Of a stretch of 64,000 nucleotides of DNA, positions 34,752 through 43,087 are shown one piece after another; positions within the stretch are counted from its first letter, which is position 1; each line of letters opens with the position of its first letter. Below the pieces are notes generated by a model that was not told the origin of the DNA, searched no databases, and saw only the letters and a program-made list of their open reading frames with translations. The stretch is from the NCBI GenBank assembly GCA_022794255.1, contig JAAWEL010000023.1, positions 62,001-126,000 of the forward strand, written 5' to 3'. Position numbers and translations under genes: made by a program. The stretch comes from Lachnospiraceae bacterium. GTDB taxonomy: Bacteria; Bacillota; Clostridia; Lachnospirales; Lachnospiraceae.

Positions 34752-34848
34752 TCAGGCGTTTCCCCTCAAAAAGGAGACGTCAACAAGGTGAATAAAGCCT
34801 GAATGGAACAGTTCCTGTATAGGGAGCTGCTTTGTTCAGGCTTTTTTT
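34752..34848 (+). promoter_or_regulatory. Riboswitch-like attenuator before the glycyl radical enzyme gene
   Basis: A terminator stem AAAGCCTGAA (34794-34803) / TTCAGGCTTT (34835-34844), with an inner AGTTCC/GGGAGCT stem, runs into TTTTTTT. The 5' arm is also perfectly complementary to TCAGGC at 34752-34757 (pairs with GCCTGA at 34797-34802). That alternative encloses a second hairpin GTTTCC/GGAGAC (34758-34763 / 34773-34778). The two folds are mutually exclusive, so the upper one is an antiterminator. No promoter fits between the T-run and the gene, so read-through must occur. Confidence 0.72.
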
Positions 34849-34884
34849 ATAAATGTTTCATAACAGCAGAAGGAGGAAAAAACA

Positions 34885-37359
34885 ATGATGAACTGTTGTG
34901 TGGATGCACTGACCAGTCAGGAGGAGAGGATCTTGCAGAAAAAAGGACAGCTAAGCCCACGGAAGCGGATCAATAAATTCCTGGCGGATTTCCGGGATGA
35001 CACCCCCAGGATCGACATTCAGAGAGCCGTGTATTTTACGGAATCTATGAGGGAAACAGAAGCTTATCCCATGAATGTCCGCTGGGCAAAAGCCATTCTC
35101 AATGTATGTCAGAAGCTGGAAGTGGTGATCACGGAGGACGAGCTGATTGTGGGCACTTGCGGTGGAAGAGGGCGTCATGGAATCCTGTATCCGGAGCTGC
35201 GAGCCGGGTGGTTCTCCAAGGGGCTTCGGGATACCCAGAAAAAGAAGGCTTTTCGGATATCCACAGAGGACATTGAGACCCTGGAAGAAAAGGTGATCCC
35301 CTATTGGAAGGGAAGGACAGCTCATGATCATTATATGGCACGACTGCCTCAGGAGACGAGGGAGGTACTTTATGGTGAGGATGAGTACGGCGCTACGGGA
35401 TTGATGCAGGTCAATGACAATGTATCCAGTGTGCTCAACTGGAGCGGAGAGTACGGAAAGGTCTTGACCAAGGGACTTAAAGGAATCAAGGCAGAGGCTA
35501 AAGCCAGGATGGATGCCATCAATGGGGATCTGACCAACAATGAATACGATAAGCTGCCGTTTTTAGAGGCAGTGGTGATTGAATGCGATGCATTGATTAC
35601 GTTGGCAGAACGTTATGCAGCTAAGGCACGGGAGATGGCAGAGGAGGAGAGTAATCCCGTCAGAAAGGCAGAGCTGAATCAGATTGCGGAAAACTGTAGC
35701 CATGTACCAGCCAATCCGGCCCGGAATTTCTGGGAGGCTCTGCAGAGCCAGTGGTTCGTGCAAATGGGCTACAAGCTGGAGCAGGCTATCAACGGCGGCA
35801 TTGCCATGGGGCGTTTTGATCAGTATATGTATCCTTTCTACAAGGCAGATAAAGAGGCAGGACTTCTGGATGATGAACGGGCTTTGGAGCTGATGGAATG
35901 CCTCTGGGTAAAGATCGCGGATTTTGTCCAGTTTAATGCTACCAATGCTGGAAATTTTTGGGAGGGCTATGCCCATTTTGAGATGCTGACTTTAAGTGGG
36001 CAGACTACCAAGGGAAGAGATGCCACCAATGAACTGACTTATCTGATTCTCCGGTCAAAAAAGGAGTTTCCGCTCCATTATCCGGATCTGATGGTTCGTC
36101 TTCATTCAGCCAGTCCGGACCGTCTGCTCCATGAGACAGCCAATCTGGTAAAGGAGGGAAGCGGTTTTCCCAAATTTCTCAATGATGAGGAAATCATTCC
36201 GGCCCTTGTCAACAATGGCGGCACTCTGGAGGAAGCCAGAGATTATGCCGGCTCCGGCTGTACGGAGGTGCGCATGCTGAACAAGGATACTTACATGCCG
36301 GTGGGAGCCAATATCAATATGGCTTCCGCCTTAGAGATGGCTATCAATAACGGGTTTGTAAAATATGGCACCAACTATCGCCAGCTGATGGAGCCATCCA
36401 TCCCTGTGGCAGAGATTCAGTCCTATGAGGATGTGATGAACAATCTGCGGGAAACCTATGATTTTTTTGTACGCCATTTTATGAAAAGACAGACAGCTTT
36501 GGAGATTGCCAACAAAGAGACGCTGGCAGCTCCCTTTATGTCCATGCTTCATGATTTGTGCCAGAAAAGCTGTATGGATATTCATCAGCCCAATATTCCG
36601 GGGAGTGTCTACAAGGATCCGGGGGATGTGAATATCAATGGTTTTGGTACCTTGTCAGAGAGCCTGGCTGCCATCAAGAAGCTGGTGTTTGATGATAAAA
36701 AATATACGTTGGAGGAGCTTAAGGAAGCGGCCAGAAATAACTTTGAAGGGTACGAAAAGATCTACCAGTCTGTGCTGAATGCACCAAAATATGGAAGAAA
36801 TGATGGGTATGCAGATGAGATTGCCAGAGAGGTGGATGAGATGCTTTTGACCACAGTGGCCAAATATAATACCCCCTATGGCCCCAAACACATAAAATTC
36901 GTACCGGTGACTTCCCATGTAGGCATGGGGGGAAAGATGGGGGCCACGCTAAACGGAAGGAAGGCAGGAGAGGCTCTGTCTGAAGGGATTTCTCCCACGC
37001 AGGGAGTTGACAACCAAGGACCGATCGCCACGCTTCTTTCCATTGACCATGCCAAAAGCCGTGCCTGTGCCAACAGTTTTTCCCGCCTGCTCAATGTAAA
37101 GCTGACGCCTCAGATTGTTATGGGTGAGGCGGGTACCAGGAATCTGATGCATCTTTTAAGAAGCTTTGTGGATCTGAAGCTTTGGCATGTACAGTTTAAT
37201 ATTATCCATCGGGAGACGCTGATAAAGGCCCAAAAGGATCCCCAAAGTTATCGGAATTTGATTGTGCGGGTGGCAGGATACAGCGCGTACTTTACAGATT
37301 TGAGTCCAGCGCTGCAAAGTGAGATCATCAACCGGACAGAGCATGAGGAGATCGCCTGA
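34885..37359 (+). CDS. Glycyl radical enzyme of unassigned substrate
   Basis: An 824-residue glycyl radical enzyme of the PFL superfamily. The radical glycine is G798 in RVAGYSAYFTDLSP; the active-site loop is GSGCTEVR with thiyl cysteine C459 and E461. The C-x-E pair is found in the dehydratase, C-S lyase and arylacetate decarboxylase branches. Pyruvate formate-lyase has two adjacent cysteines, and benzylsuccinate-type synthases lack this Glu. The segment after the cysteine (NKDTYMPVGANINMASALE) and LNWSGEYGKVL near residue 190 differ from the patterns I recall for choline lyase, glycerol dehydratase or isethionate lyase, so no substrate is assigned. An AAGGAGG site precedes ATGATG. The activase follows after 31 bases; TRAP transport genes in the same operon suggest a small acid substrate. 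Confidence 0.92.
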   Translation: MMNCCVDALTSQEERILQKKGQLSPRKRINKFLADFRDDTPRIDIQRAVYFTESMRETEAYPMNVRWAKAILNVCQKLEVVITEDELIVGTCGGRGRHGILYPELRAGWFSKGLRDTQKKKAFRISTEDIETLEEKVIPYWKGRTAHDHYMARLPQETREVLYGEDEYGATGLMQVNDNVSSVLNWSGEYGKVLTKGLKGIKAEAKARMDAINGDLTNNEYDKLPFLEAVVIECDALITLAERYAAKAREMAEEESNPVRKAELNQIAENCSHVPANPARNFWEALQSQWFVQMGYKLEQAINGGIAMGRFDQYMYPFYKADKEAGLLDDERALELMECLWVKIADFVQFNATNAGNFWEGYAHFEMLTLSGQTTKGRDATNELTYLILRSKKEFPLHYPDLMVRLHSASPDRLLHETANLVKEGSGFPKFLNDEEIIPALVNNGGTLEEARDYAGSGCTEVRMLNKDTYMPVGANINMASALEMAINNGFVKYGTNYRQLMEPSIPVAEIQSYEDVMNNLRETYDFFVRHFMKRQTALEIANKETLAAPFMSMLHDLCQKSCMDIHQPNIPGSVYKDPGDVNINGFGTLSESLAAIKKLVFDDKKYTLEELKEAARNNFEGYEKIYQSVLNAPKYGRNDGYADEIAREVDEMLLTTVAKYNTPYGPKHIKFVPVTSHVGMGGKMGATLNGRKAGEALSEGISPTQGVDNQGPIATLLSIDHAKSRACANSFSRLLNVKLTPQIVMGEAGTRNLMHLLRSFVDLKLWHVQFNIIHRETLIKAQKDPQSYRNLIVRVAGYSAYFTDLSPALQSEIINRTEHEEIA

Positions 37360-37390
37360 GGGATGTATAGGCGAATGGGAGGAATAAGGA

Positions 37391-38362
37391 ATGGAAGTAT
37401 TAGATGCAAATAAAAGGACAGGCAATGTATTTAACATTCAAAAATTTTCCATTCATGACGGCCCGGATATCCGGGATACCGTATTTATGAAGGGCTGTCC
37501 TTTACACTGCATCTGGTGTTCCAACCCGGAATCCCAGAGCGGATTGCCGGAAATCAGCTTTCACAGCAGTAAATGTATTGGAGTGAAGAGCTGTGGGGAT
37601 TGCATCCGGCATTGTCCCCAGGGGGCCATTTGTCCGGACGAAAATGGGAAAGTTGAGATCACCAGAGACAGATGCAAGATTTGTGAGGTGTGCCAGGATA
37701 CCTGCTGTGCCACGGCAATGAAGGTCATGGGGAAGCAAATGACAGTGGGGGAAGTGATCGCTGCAACCCAGAATCAGATGTCTGCCTGGCGGGCCAATGG
37801 AGGGATCACGGTCAGCGGTGGAGAGCCTCTCATGCAGGCAGACTTTGTGGAGGAGCTTTTAAGGCAATGTGGGGCAATGGGGATTCACACGGCTGTTGAA
37901 ACCTGTGGCTTTGCCGCCTGGGCGGATGTAAGCCGGGTGGTTAAGCATTGCGACCTGGTATTTTACGATGTAAAGATTTGGAATGATGAAAAGCACCAGA
38001 AATATACGGGGGTTAGTAACCGGATGATTTTGGAGAACCTGCAATGGTTAAGCAGAGAATATCCGAATCTGGAACTGATTGTCCGGACCCCGGTGATTCC
38101 GGGGATCAATGATTCTGTGGAGGAGTTAGAGAAAATTGTAGATTTTCTGAAAACCCTGAATCATCTAACAGATTATGAACTGCTTCCTTACCACGCTTTT
38201 GGAAGCAATAAATATGCCCAGCTGGGCAGAGCATATGAACTGACTGGGGCAGAGGCTCTGTCCAGAGAGAAAATCGAAAGCTGGAACCAGCAGTTCCGGA
38301 AGGAATTGTTTGGACAGAAGAGAAAAGGAGGAGACGGACTATGTGGAAAATCACACCCTTAA
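37391..38362 (+). CDS. Glycyl radical enzyme activase (radical SAM)
   Basis: A 323-residue activating enzyme. The radical SAM cluster motif C36-x3-C40-x2-C43 lies in KGCPLHCIWCSNPE. It is followed by a two-cluster ferredoxin insert (CIGVKSCGDCIRHCPQGAI and CKICEVCQDTCCATAM), typical of activases of non-PFL radical enzymes, and the SAM-binding GGITVSGGEPL. It uses SAM to abstract a hydrogen from the glycine of its partner, presumably G798 of the enzyme encoded just upstream. Start has GGGAGGAATAAGG. The 3' end overlaps the next gene by 22 bases. Confidence 0.95.
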   Translation: MEVLDANKRTGNVFNIQKFSIHDGPDIRDTVFMKGCPLHCIWCSNPESQSGLPEISFHSSKCIGVKSCGDCIRHCPQGAICPDENGKVEITRDRCKICEVCQDTCCATAMKVMGKQMTVGEVIAATQNQMSAWRANGGITVSGGEPLMQADFVEELLRQCGAMGIHTAVETCGFAAWADVSRVVKHCDLVFYDVKIWNDEKHQKYTGVSNRMILENLQWLSREYPNLELIVRTPVIPGINDSVEELEKIVDFLKTLNHLTDYELLPYHAFGSNKYAQLGRAYELTGAEALSREKIESWNQQFRKELFGQKRKGGDGLCGKSHP

Positions 38363-39084
38363 ATCTGGGAACATTAAACGTGACTTTGGCATCCCAGATT
38401 TGCCGCCATGGAGTGGTACATGATGTAGGCAGAGTGGTAAAGGCTCCCTGCATTGCATTTTTATTAAAGCAGACAAAGACAGGAGAGATCATCCTGGTGG
38501 ATGCCGGTCCGGCCAGGGATACAGAGTGGGGGAGAAAGTGGCACAATCCTATTGAGAGAACGAAAGAGCAGCAGCTAGAAGAGCAGCTGGCCAGACAGGG
38601 ATTAAAGCCCGGAGATATAAAAACCGTGATTCTGACGCACCTTCATTGGGATCATGCTTATGGGGTGCTGCAGCTGCCTGATGCAAAGGTTTATGTGCAG
38701 AAGGCGGAAATGCAGTATAGCGTGGCTCCCATGCGGACAGATTATAAGCATTACGAGATTAATGTTAAGACTCAGATTCCGTTTTTCATGAATTTTTTTA
38801 ACCGGATTGAGCTTTTAAACGGGGATACGCATTTTCGGGAAGGGCTTGAGGTGATCACTTTGCCAGGACACTCACCGGGCTCTCAGGGGATAGTGGTGGA
38901 TACGGAGAAGGGAAGGTTTATCATGGCCGGTGATTTAATCAATACGGTTGAAAATTGGGAGACAAGAATCCCCAGCGGCATTTATGGAAGTATGCAGGAT
39001 AGTCTGGACTCTCTGGACAAGATGGAAAAATACCAGGCAACTGTGCTGCCGAGTCATGATTTTGCGGCGTTTGATATGGTATAG
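38341..39084 (+). CDS. Metallo-beta-lactamase-fold hydrolase, lactonase-like (copy 1)
   Basis: A 247-residue MBL-fold hydrolase similar to the N-acyl homoserine lactonase (AiiA-type) group. The metal motif is H100-x-H102-x-D104-H105 (LTHLHWDHAYG), then LPGHSPGSQG near residue 178, AGDLIN near residue 199 and a late histidine in PSHDF. It probably opens a lactone or hydrolyses an ester made in this pathway. It overlaps the activase gene by 22 bases. A clearly related copy lies at 42141-42893, at the other side of the TRAP genes. Confidence 0.87.
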   Translation: MWKITPLNLGTLNVTLASQICRHGVVHDVGRVVKAPCIAFLLKQTKTGEIILVDAGPARDTEWGRKWHNPIERTKEQQLEEQLARQGLKPGDIKTVILTHLHWDHAYGVLQLPDAKVYVQKAEMQYSVAPMRTDYKHYEINVKTQIPFFMNFFNRIELLNGDTHFREGLEVITLPGHSPGSQGIVVDTEKGRFIMAGDLINTVENWETRIPSGIYGSMQDSLDSLDKMEKYQATVLPSHDFAAFDMV

Positions 39085-39116
39085 GACAGGAAAATAAATA
39101 AAAAGGAGAATGGGAA

Positions 39117-40214
39117 ATGAGAAGAACAATGAAAAAGATTATGGGATTGACATTTGTATTGGCCATGGTGACATTAAGCGGATGTAAGAGTGCTCCGGCC
39201 CCTGCGCCCTCACTAGCCTCGGCAGCAGATGAGACTGGGACAACAAAAGGGGGGAATACAGAGACTCTGGCATCAGATGATACGGTCTATACCATCAAGC
39301 TGGCCAGCCCTACCTACAACGGGGAGTCGGTTCATGAAGGAATCGAGAAATTCAAGGAGCTGGCAGAGGAATATTCTGAGGGCAGGTTGATTATTGAGCA
39401 TTATGACGCTGCACAGCTGGGCAGTGACCGGGATACCACAGAGCAGGTACAGCAGGGAATCCTGGAGGCCTCGTGCTGTTCCTCCTCCAACTTTGTGTCT
39501 TTTGTGCCTGCATTTAATGCTTTGGAGCTTCCCTATGTGACCAGCAGAGACAAGATCCAGGCCTTTAACGAGTCCCTGGACAATGGGGAATTGGGACAGT
39601 TCTTTATGGAGCAGCTAAACGGGGTGGGATTCCAGCCGGTTATGTACAATATGTTCGGATACAGGATTTTCTGTGTCAATGACAAGGCGCCCCTGACCGG
39701 CATTGAGAGTTTTAAGGGAATCAAGCTGCGCACTACCGAGTCACAGGCGGAGATGGCTACGGTGGAGGCTTTGGGAGCATCTGCAATGCCGCTTGCGTGG
39801 GCAGACACAATCACAGCCATTGAGCAGAATACGGTAAACGGCTGGGCAACTACGGATTCCTATGCAAAAAACTGCGGTGCTTATGAGATTATAAAATATG
39901 CCATGGATACAGAGCACAATCTTACGCTGCATCTGGTAGTTCTGAATAAGGCTTATTATGATTCTCTTCCAGCAGATTTGCAGGAGATTCTTATGAGGGC
40001 AGGGAAAGAGGCAACGGAGTTTGAGCGAGAGTATGAGAAAAAAGTCTGCACGGAGGATCGCCAGTTTTTAAAGGATCAGGGGGTGCAGTACTATGAACTT
40101 AATGATGAGGAACGCCAACAGCTGATGGACATTACCCGTCCTACCTGGGATAAGCTGGCAGTTGATGAGACAACAAAAAAGGCCCTTGAGCTGATTCAGA
40201 AAACGCAGCAATAG
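39117..40214 (+). CDS. TRAP transporter substrate-binding lipoprotein (DctP family)
   Basis: A 365-residue lipoprotein with signal peptide and lipobox LSGC (C23), a short Pro/Ala linker and a DctP domain. GIESFKGIKLRTTESQAEMA near residue 195 carries the conserved carboxylate-binding Arg. It is more distant from the TRAP protein at 11115 than expected for a recent duplicate. It captures the substrate for the fused permease encoded next, and its operon position predicts that it delivers the radical enzyme substrate or a precursor. Confidence 0.92.
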   Translation: MRRTMKKIMGLTFVLAMVTLSGCKSAPAPAPSLASAADETGTTKGGNTETLASDDTVYTIKLASPTYNGESVHEGIEKFKELAEEYSEGRLIIEHYDAAQLGSDRDTTEQVQQGILEASCCSSSNFVSFVPAFNALELPYVTSRDKIQAFNESLDNGELGQFFMEQLNGVGFQPVMYNMFGYRIFCVNDKAPLTGIESFKGIKLRTTESQAEMATVEALGASAMPLAWADTITAIEQNTVNGWATTDSYAKNCGAYEIIKYAMDTEHNLTLHLVVLNKAYYDSLPADLQEILMRAGKEATEFEREYEKKVCTEDRQFLKDQGVQYYELNDEERQQLMDITRPTWDKLAVDETTKKALELIQKTQQ

Positions 40215-40238
40215 TTTGGACAGAAAGAGAGGTACGCT

Positions 40239-42113
40239 ATGGAAACAAAGTCTCAAAGGAAAGAAAGCGGGCTCTTAAGGTTTGTCTGTCTTTTGGATGA
40301 ACATTTTGAAAAAGTATTTTTAGTGGCAGGACTGTTTGCATCTTTTACTCTTTTGACGGTTCAGGTGATTTACCGGTACGTGATTGTGAAGATGGGAATG
40401 TCGGCCTCCATCTCCTGGGTGGAGGAGCTGGCCAGATTTCTGTTTATCTGGATCAGCTATCTGGCCGTGCCAATGGCGATCAAAAAGGACAGCATGGTAA
40501 AGATCGATGTGATTTATGGGATGTTGTCCGACAGACGAAAAGCAACCAACAACCTGATCGTGGATATTCTGATGGGAGTTATGGCCGGGATTCTCTATTA
40601 TGAGGGGACTGGGATGATCTCTTTGCAGATGGTCAATCCGTCTCTGACGGCAGGGCTGAAGATTCCTTATATGATTCCATACCTGATTCTTCCTGTCGGT
40701 TTTGGCCTGACAGTGATCCGGGTGATTCAGGATTTTATCAGACGAATGAAGGAGTGCAGTATTTTGCAGGCAGCAGAGGCATTTGCCGTTGTGCTGGTGG
40801 TGTTTTTGCCTGTGATTTTCAAGCTCAGACTTCCAGTGGCTCTTTGGATGTTTGGTTATTTCCTGGTGTTTGTGCTTCTTAGCGTACCGATTGCCTTTAG
40901 TTTGGGGCTGGCAGCAGTGATGACCATTTTAGGCGCCAATGTGCTGCCTTTGGGGTATACGGCCAACATTGCATTTAACGGGATCAACAGCGTGCCGATT
41001 ATGGCGATTCCCTTCTTTATTGTGGCGGGAAACCTGATGGGAGCAGGCGGGCTTTCCCGAAGACTTTTGACTGTGGCAGATGAAATGTTTGGCAGGTTTC
41101 CGGGGGGTCTTGCCCTGGCAACCATCGCCACCTGTGTGGTGTTTGCCGCTATGAGCGGATCCGGCCCGGCCACGGTGGCGGCGATTGGCGGACTGACCAT
41201 ACCCACCATGATTGAAAAGGGATATGACAAAAAATTTGCAGCTGTTATTGTGGCCTGTGCCGGAGCCATAGGGGTGTTGATTCCCCCCAGTAATCCTTTT
41301 GTGATCTATGCTATTTCTTCCTCCACCTCCATTGGCAAGGTGTTTATGGCAGGAATTGTACCAGGTCTGATGATCGCTGTTGGTCTGGCGATCATCACGG
41401 TTTGGCTGGCGGTAAAAAACGGCTGGAAGGGAGAAAACACTCAGTTTTCCTGGAAGCGGCTGGGAACCCAGATCTGGGATGCCAAGTGGGCAATGTTCGT
41501 TCCGGTGCTGATTCTGGGAGGAATCTACTGCGGCATCTTTACCCCCACAGAGGCAGCAGCAGTAGCTGCTTTTTACGGACTGATTGTGGGAGTATTTATT
41601 TATAAGGAAATCACCATTCCGGAATTGTATGAATGCTTTGTGGAAAGCTGTGTCACGTCCTCCACGGTAATTGTGTTGATGGGAATGGCAGCGATTCTCT
41701 GCAACATTATGACGCTGCAGAAGATTCCAGTGATTGTTGCCCGGTTTATTACCAGTATATCGGACAATAAGTTCGTGATTTTGATGCTGATAAATATGAT
41801 GCTTTTGATTACAGGAACCTTTATGGAGGCAGCTGCCGCCATTGTGGTACTGGTGCCCATTCTGCTTCCGGTGGTGACTATGTTAGGAGTGGATCCGGTT
41901 CATTTCGGAGTGATTATGACGATGAATCTGGCTATTGGATTTCTGACCCCTCCGGTGGGAGTGAACCTGTTTGTGGCCAGCGGGCTGATTAAAACGCCGA
42001 TTAAGGATATGATTCGCACCTTGCTTTTGCCGCTTGTATCGATGATTGTCGTATTGCTGCTCGTGACGTATATACCAATATTCAGCCTGTGGCTGCCTGG
42101 TATGATGAAGTAA
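40239..42113 (+). CDS. Fused TRAP transporter permease (DctQ-DctM)
   Basis: A 624-residue membrane protein joining both TRAP permease subunits. Residues 1-170 are DctQ-like (SWVEELARFLFIWISYLAVP), and from about residue 185 the DctM part follows (SVPIAFSLGLA, AIPFFIVAGNLM, AMSGSGPATVAAIGG, IGVLIPPSNPFV, NLAIGFLTPPVGV). Natural Q-M fusions are known in the TRAP family and fix the 1:1 ratio. It works with the lipoprotein encoded 24 bases upstream, driven by a sodium gradient. Confidence 0.93.
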   Translation: METKSQRKESGLLRFVCLLDEHFEKVFLVAGLFASFTLLTVQVIYRYVIVKMGMSASISWVEELARFLFIWISYLAVPMAIKKDSMVKIDVIYGMLSDRRKATNNLIVDILMGVMAGILYYEGTGMISLQMVNPSLTAGLKIPYMIPYLILPVGFGLTVIRVIQDFIRRMKECSILQAAEAFAVVLVVFLPVIFKLRLPVALWMFGYFLVFVLLSVPIAFSLGLAAVMTILGANVLPLGYTANIAFNGINSVPIMAIPFFIVAGNLMGAGGLSRRLLTVADEMFGRFPGGLALATIATCVVFAAMSGSGPATVAAIGGLTIPTMIEKGYDKKFAAVIVACAGAIGVLIPPSNPFVIYAISSSTSIGKVFMAGIVPGLMIAVGLAIITVWLAVKNGWKGENTQFSWKRLGTQIWDAKWAMFVPVLILGGIYCGIFTPTEAAAVAAFYGLIVGVFIYKEITIPELYECFVESCVTSSTVIVLMGMAAILCNIMTLQKIPVIVARFITSISDNKFVILMLINMMLLITGTFMEAAAAIVVLVPILLPVVTMLGVDPVHFGVIMTMNLAIGFLTPPVGVNLFVASGLIKTPIKDMIRTLLLPLVSMIVVLLLVTYIPIFSLWLPGMMK

Positions 42114-42140
42114 AATAATGTGGACAAGGAGGAGACTTTT

Positions 42141-42893
42141 ATGTGGAAGATTATCCCTTTGCGGGTGGCAGACATGCAGCTGACCCGCGTAGCCAGAATT
42201 TTGAAATGCGGAATTCATGCCAATGCGGGAGAGGTGATGGATTTACCTTGTATTGCATGGCTTTTAAAGGAGGAGGAGAGCGGACGGCTGATTCTGGTGG
42301 ATGCAGGACCGTCTGAGGATTCAGAGCATGATGCCCGATTTCATACACCGATTACCAGAAGGCCGGATCAAATGCTAGAGCCGCTTTTGGCATCCCATGG
42401 AGTAAAGCTTCAGGATATTCAGGAAATTATCCTGACTCATCTTCATTGGGACCATGCTTTGGGAGTACGGAAATTTCCCTGGGCAAAGGTCTATGTGCAG
42501 AGAGCAGAGCTGCAATATGCTATTGCACCTTTTACGGCCCACAGGGCATGCTATGAGTTAAACGATACATCCAATCCACCGTTTTTTACCGGCTTTTACC
42601 ATCAGTTTAAGATTGTGGACGGGGAGATGGAGTTTGCCCCCGGCGTAAGGCTGGTGACGCTGCCTGGCCATTCTCCCGGATCTATGGGGGTACTGGTGGA
42701 AACGGCCAGAGGGAAATGTCTGATCGCTGGGGATCTGTTCAACAATATGGACAATTTCCGAGAGGACATTCCCACAGGAGTCAATACCAGTATGTATGAC
42801 TGTGCTGCGTCCTTTGCCAAGGTGCGGGCTATGGGGCCGGAGCTTATGATTCTGGCAGGACATGATGAGAATGTTTTTGCGTTATTAAAATAA
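42141..42893 (+). CDS. Metallo-beta-lactamase-fold hydrolase, lactonase-like (copy 2)
   Basis: A 250-residue MBL-fold hydrolase closely related in layout to the protein at 38341: the same MWKI-x-PL start, a DAGP motif, LTHLHWDHALG, LPGHSPGSMG, AGDLFN and a late LAGHDEN histidine. The ATG at 42141 follows AAGGAGGAG. Two lactonase-like hydrolases around one transporter suggest two related substrates or stereoisomers. It is the last gene of the operon before a short GC-rich hairpin. Confidence 0.86.
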   Translation: MWKIIPLRVADMQLTRVARILKCGIHANAGEVMDLPCIAWLLKEEESGRLILVDAGPSEDSEHDARFHTPITRRPDQMLEPLLASHGVKLQDIQEIILTHLHWDHALGVRKFPWAKVYVQRAELQYAIAPFTAHRACYELNDTSNPPFFTGFYHQFKIVDGEMEFAPGVRLVTLPGHSPGSMGVLVETARGKCLIAGDLFNNMDNFREDIPTGVNTSMYDCAASFAKVRAMGPELMILAGHDENVFALLK

Positions 42894-42919
42894 TTTTATT
42901 GCAAAAGGGATGCTGCCAT

Positions 42920-42938
42920 GGCCTCCAAAAAGGGGGCC
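42920..42938 (+). terminator. Hairpin after the glycyl radical enzyme operon
   Basis: GGCCTCC pairs with GGGGGCC around AAAAA (7 bp). No good T-run follows, so it is only a weak terminator candidate. Confidence 0.35.
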
Positions 42939-43087
42939 TGACAGGGTTCCGTTTTGTGGTTTTTGGAGAACCTTTTCTACGGAGGGTATTCTGGTTTGGA
43001 GGAAATCCCTTAGAAAAGAGCAAGGAGGGAGTGGGATTAATTCTTTTCTCTGGCAAATGAAAAATTTATGAAGGAGGCGGACAGAAA

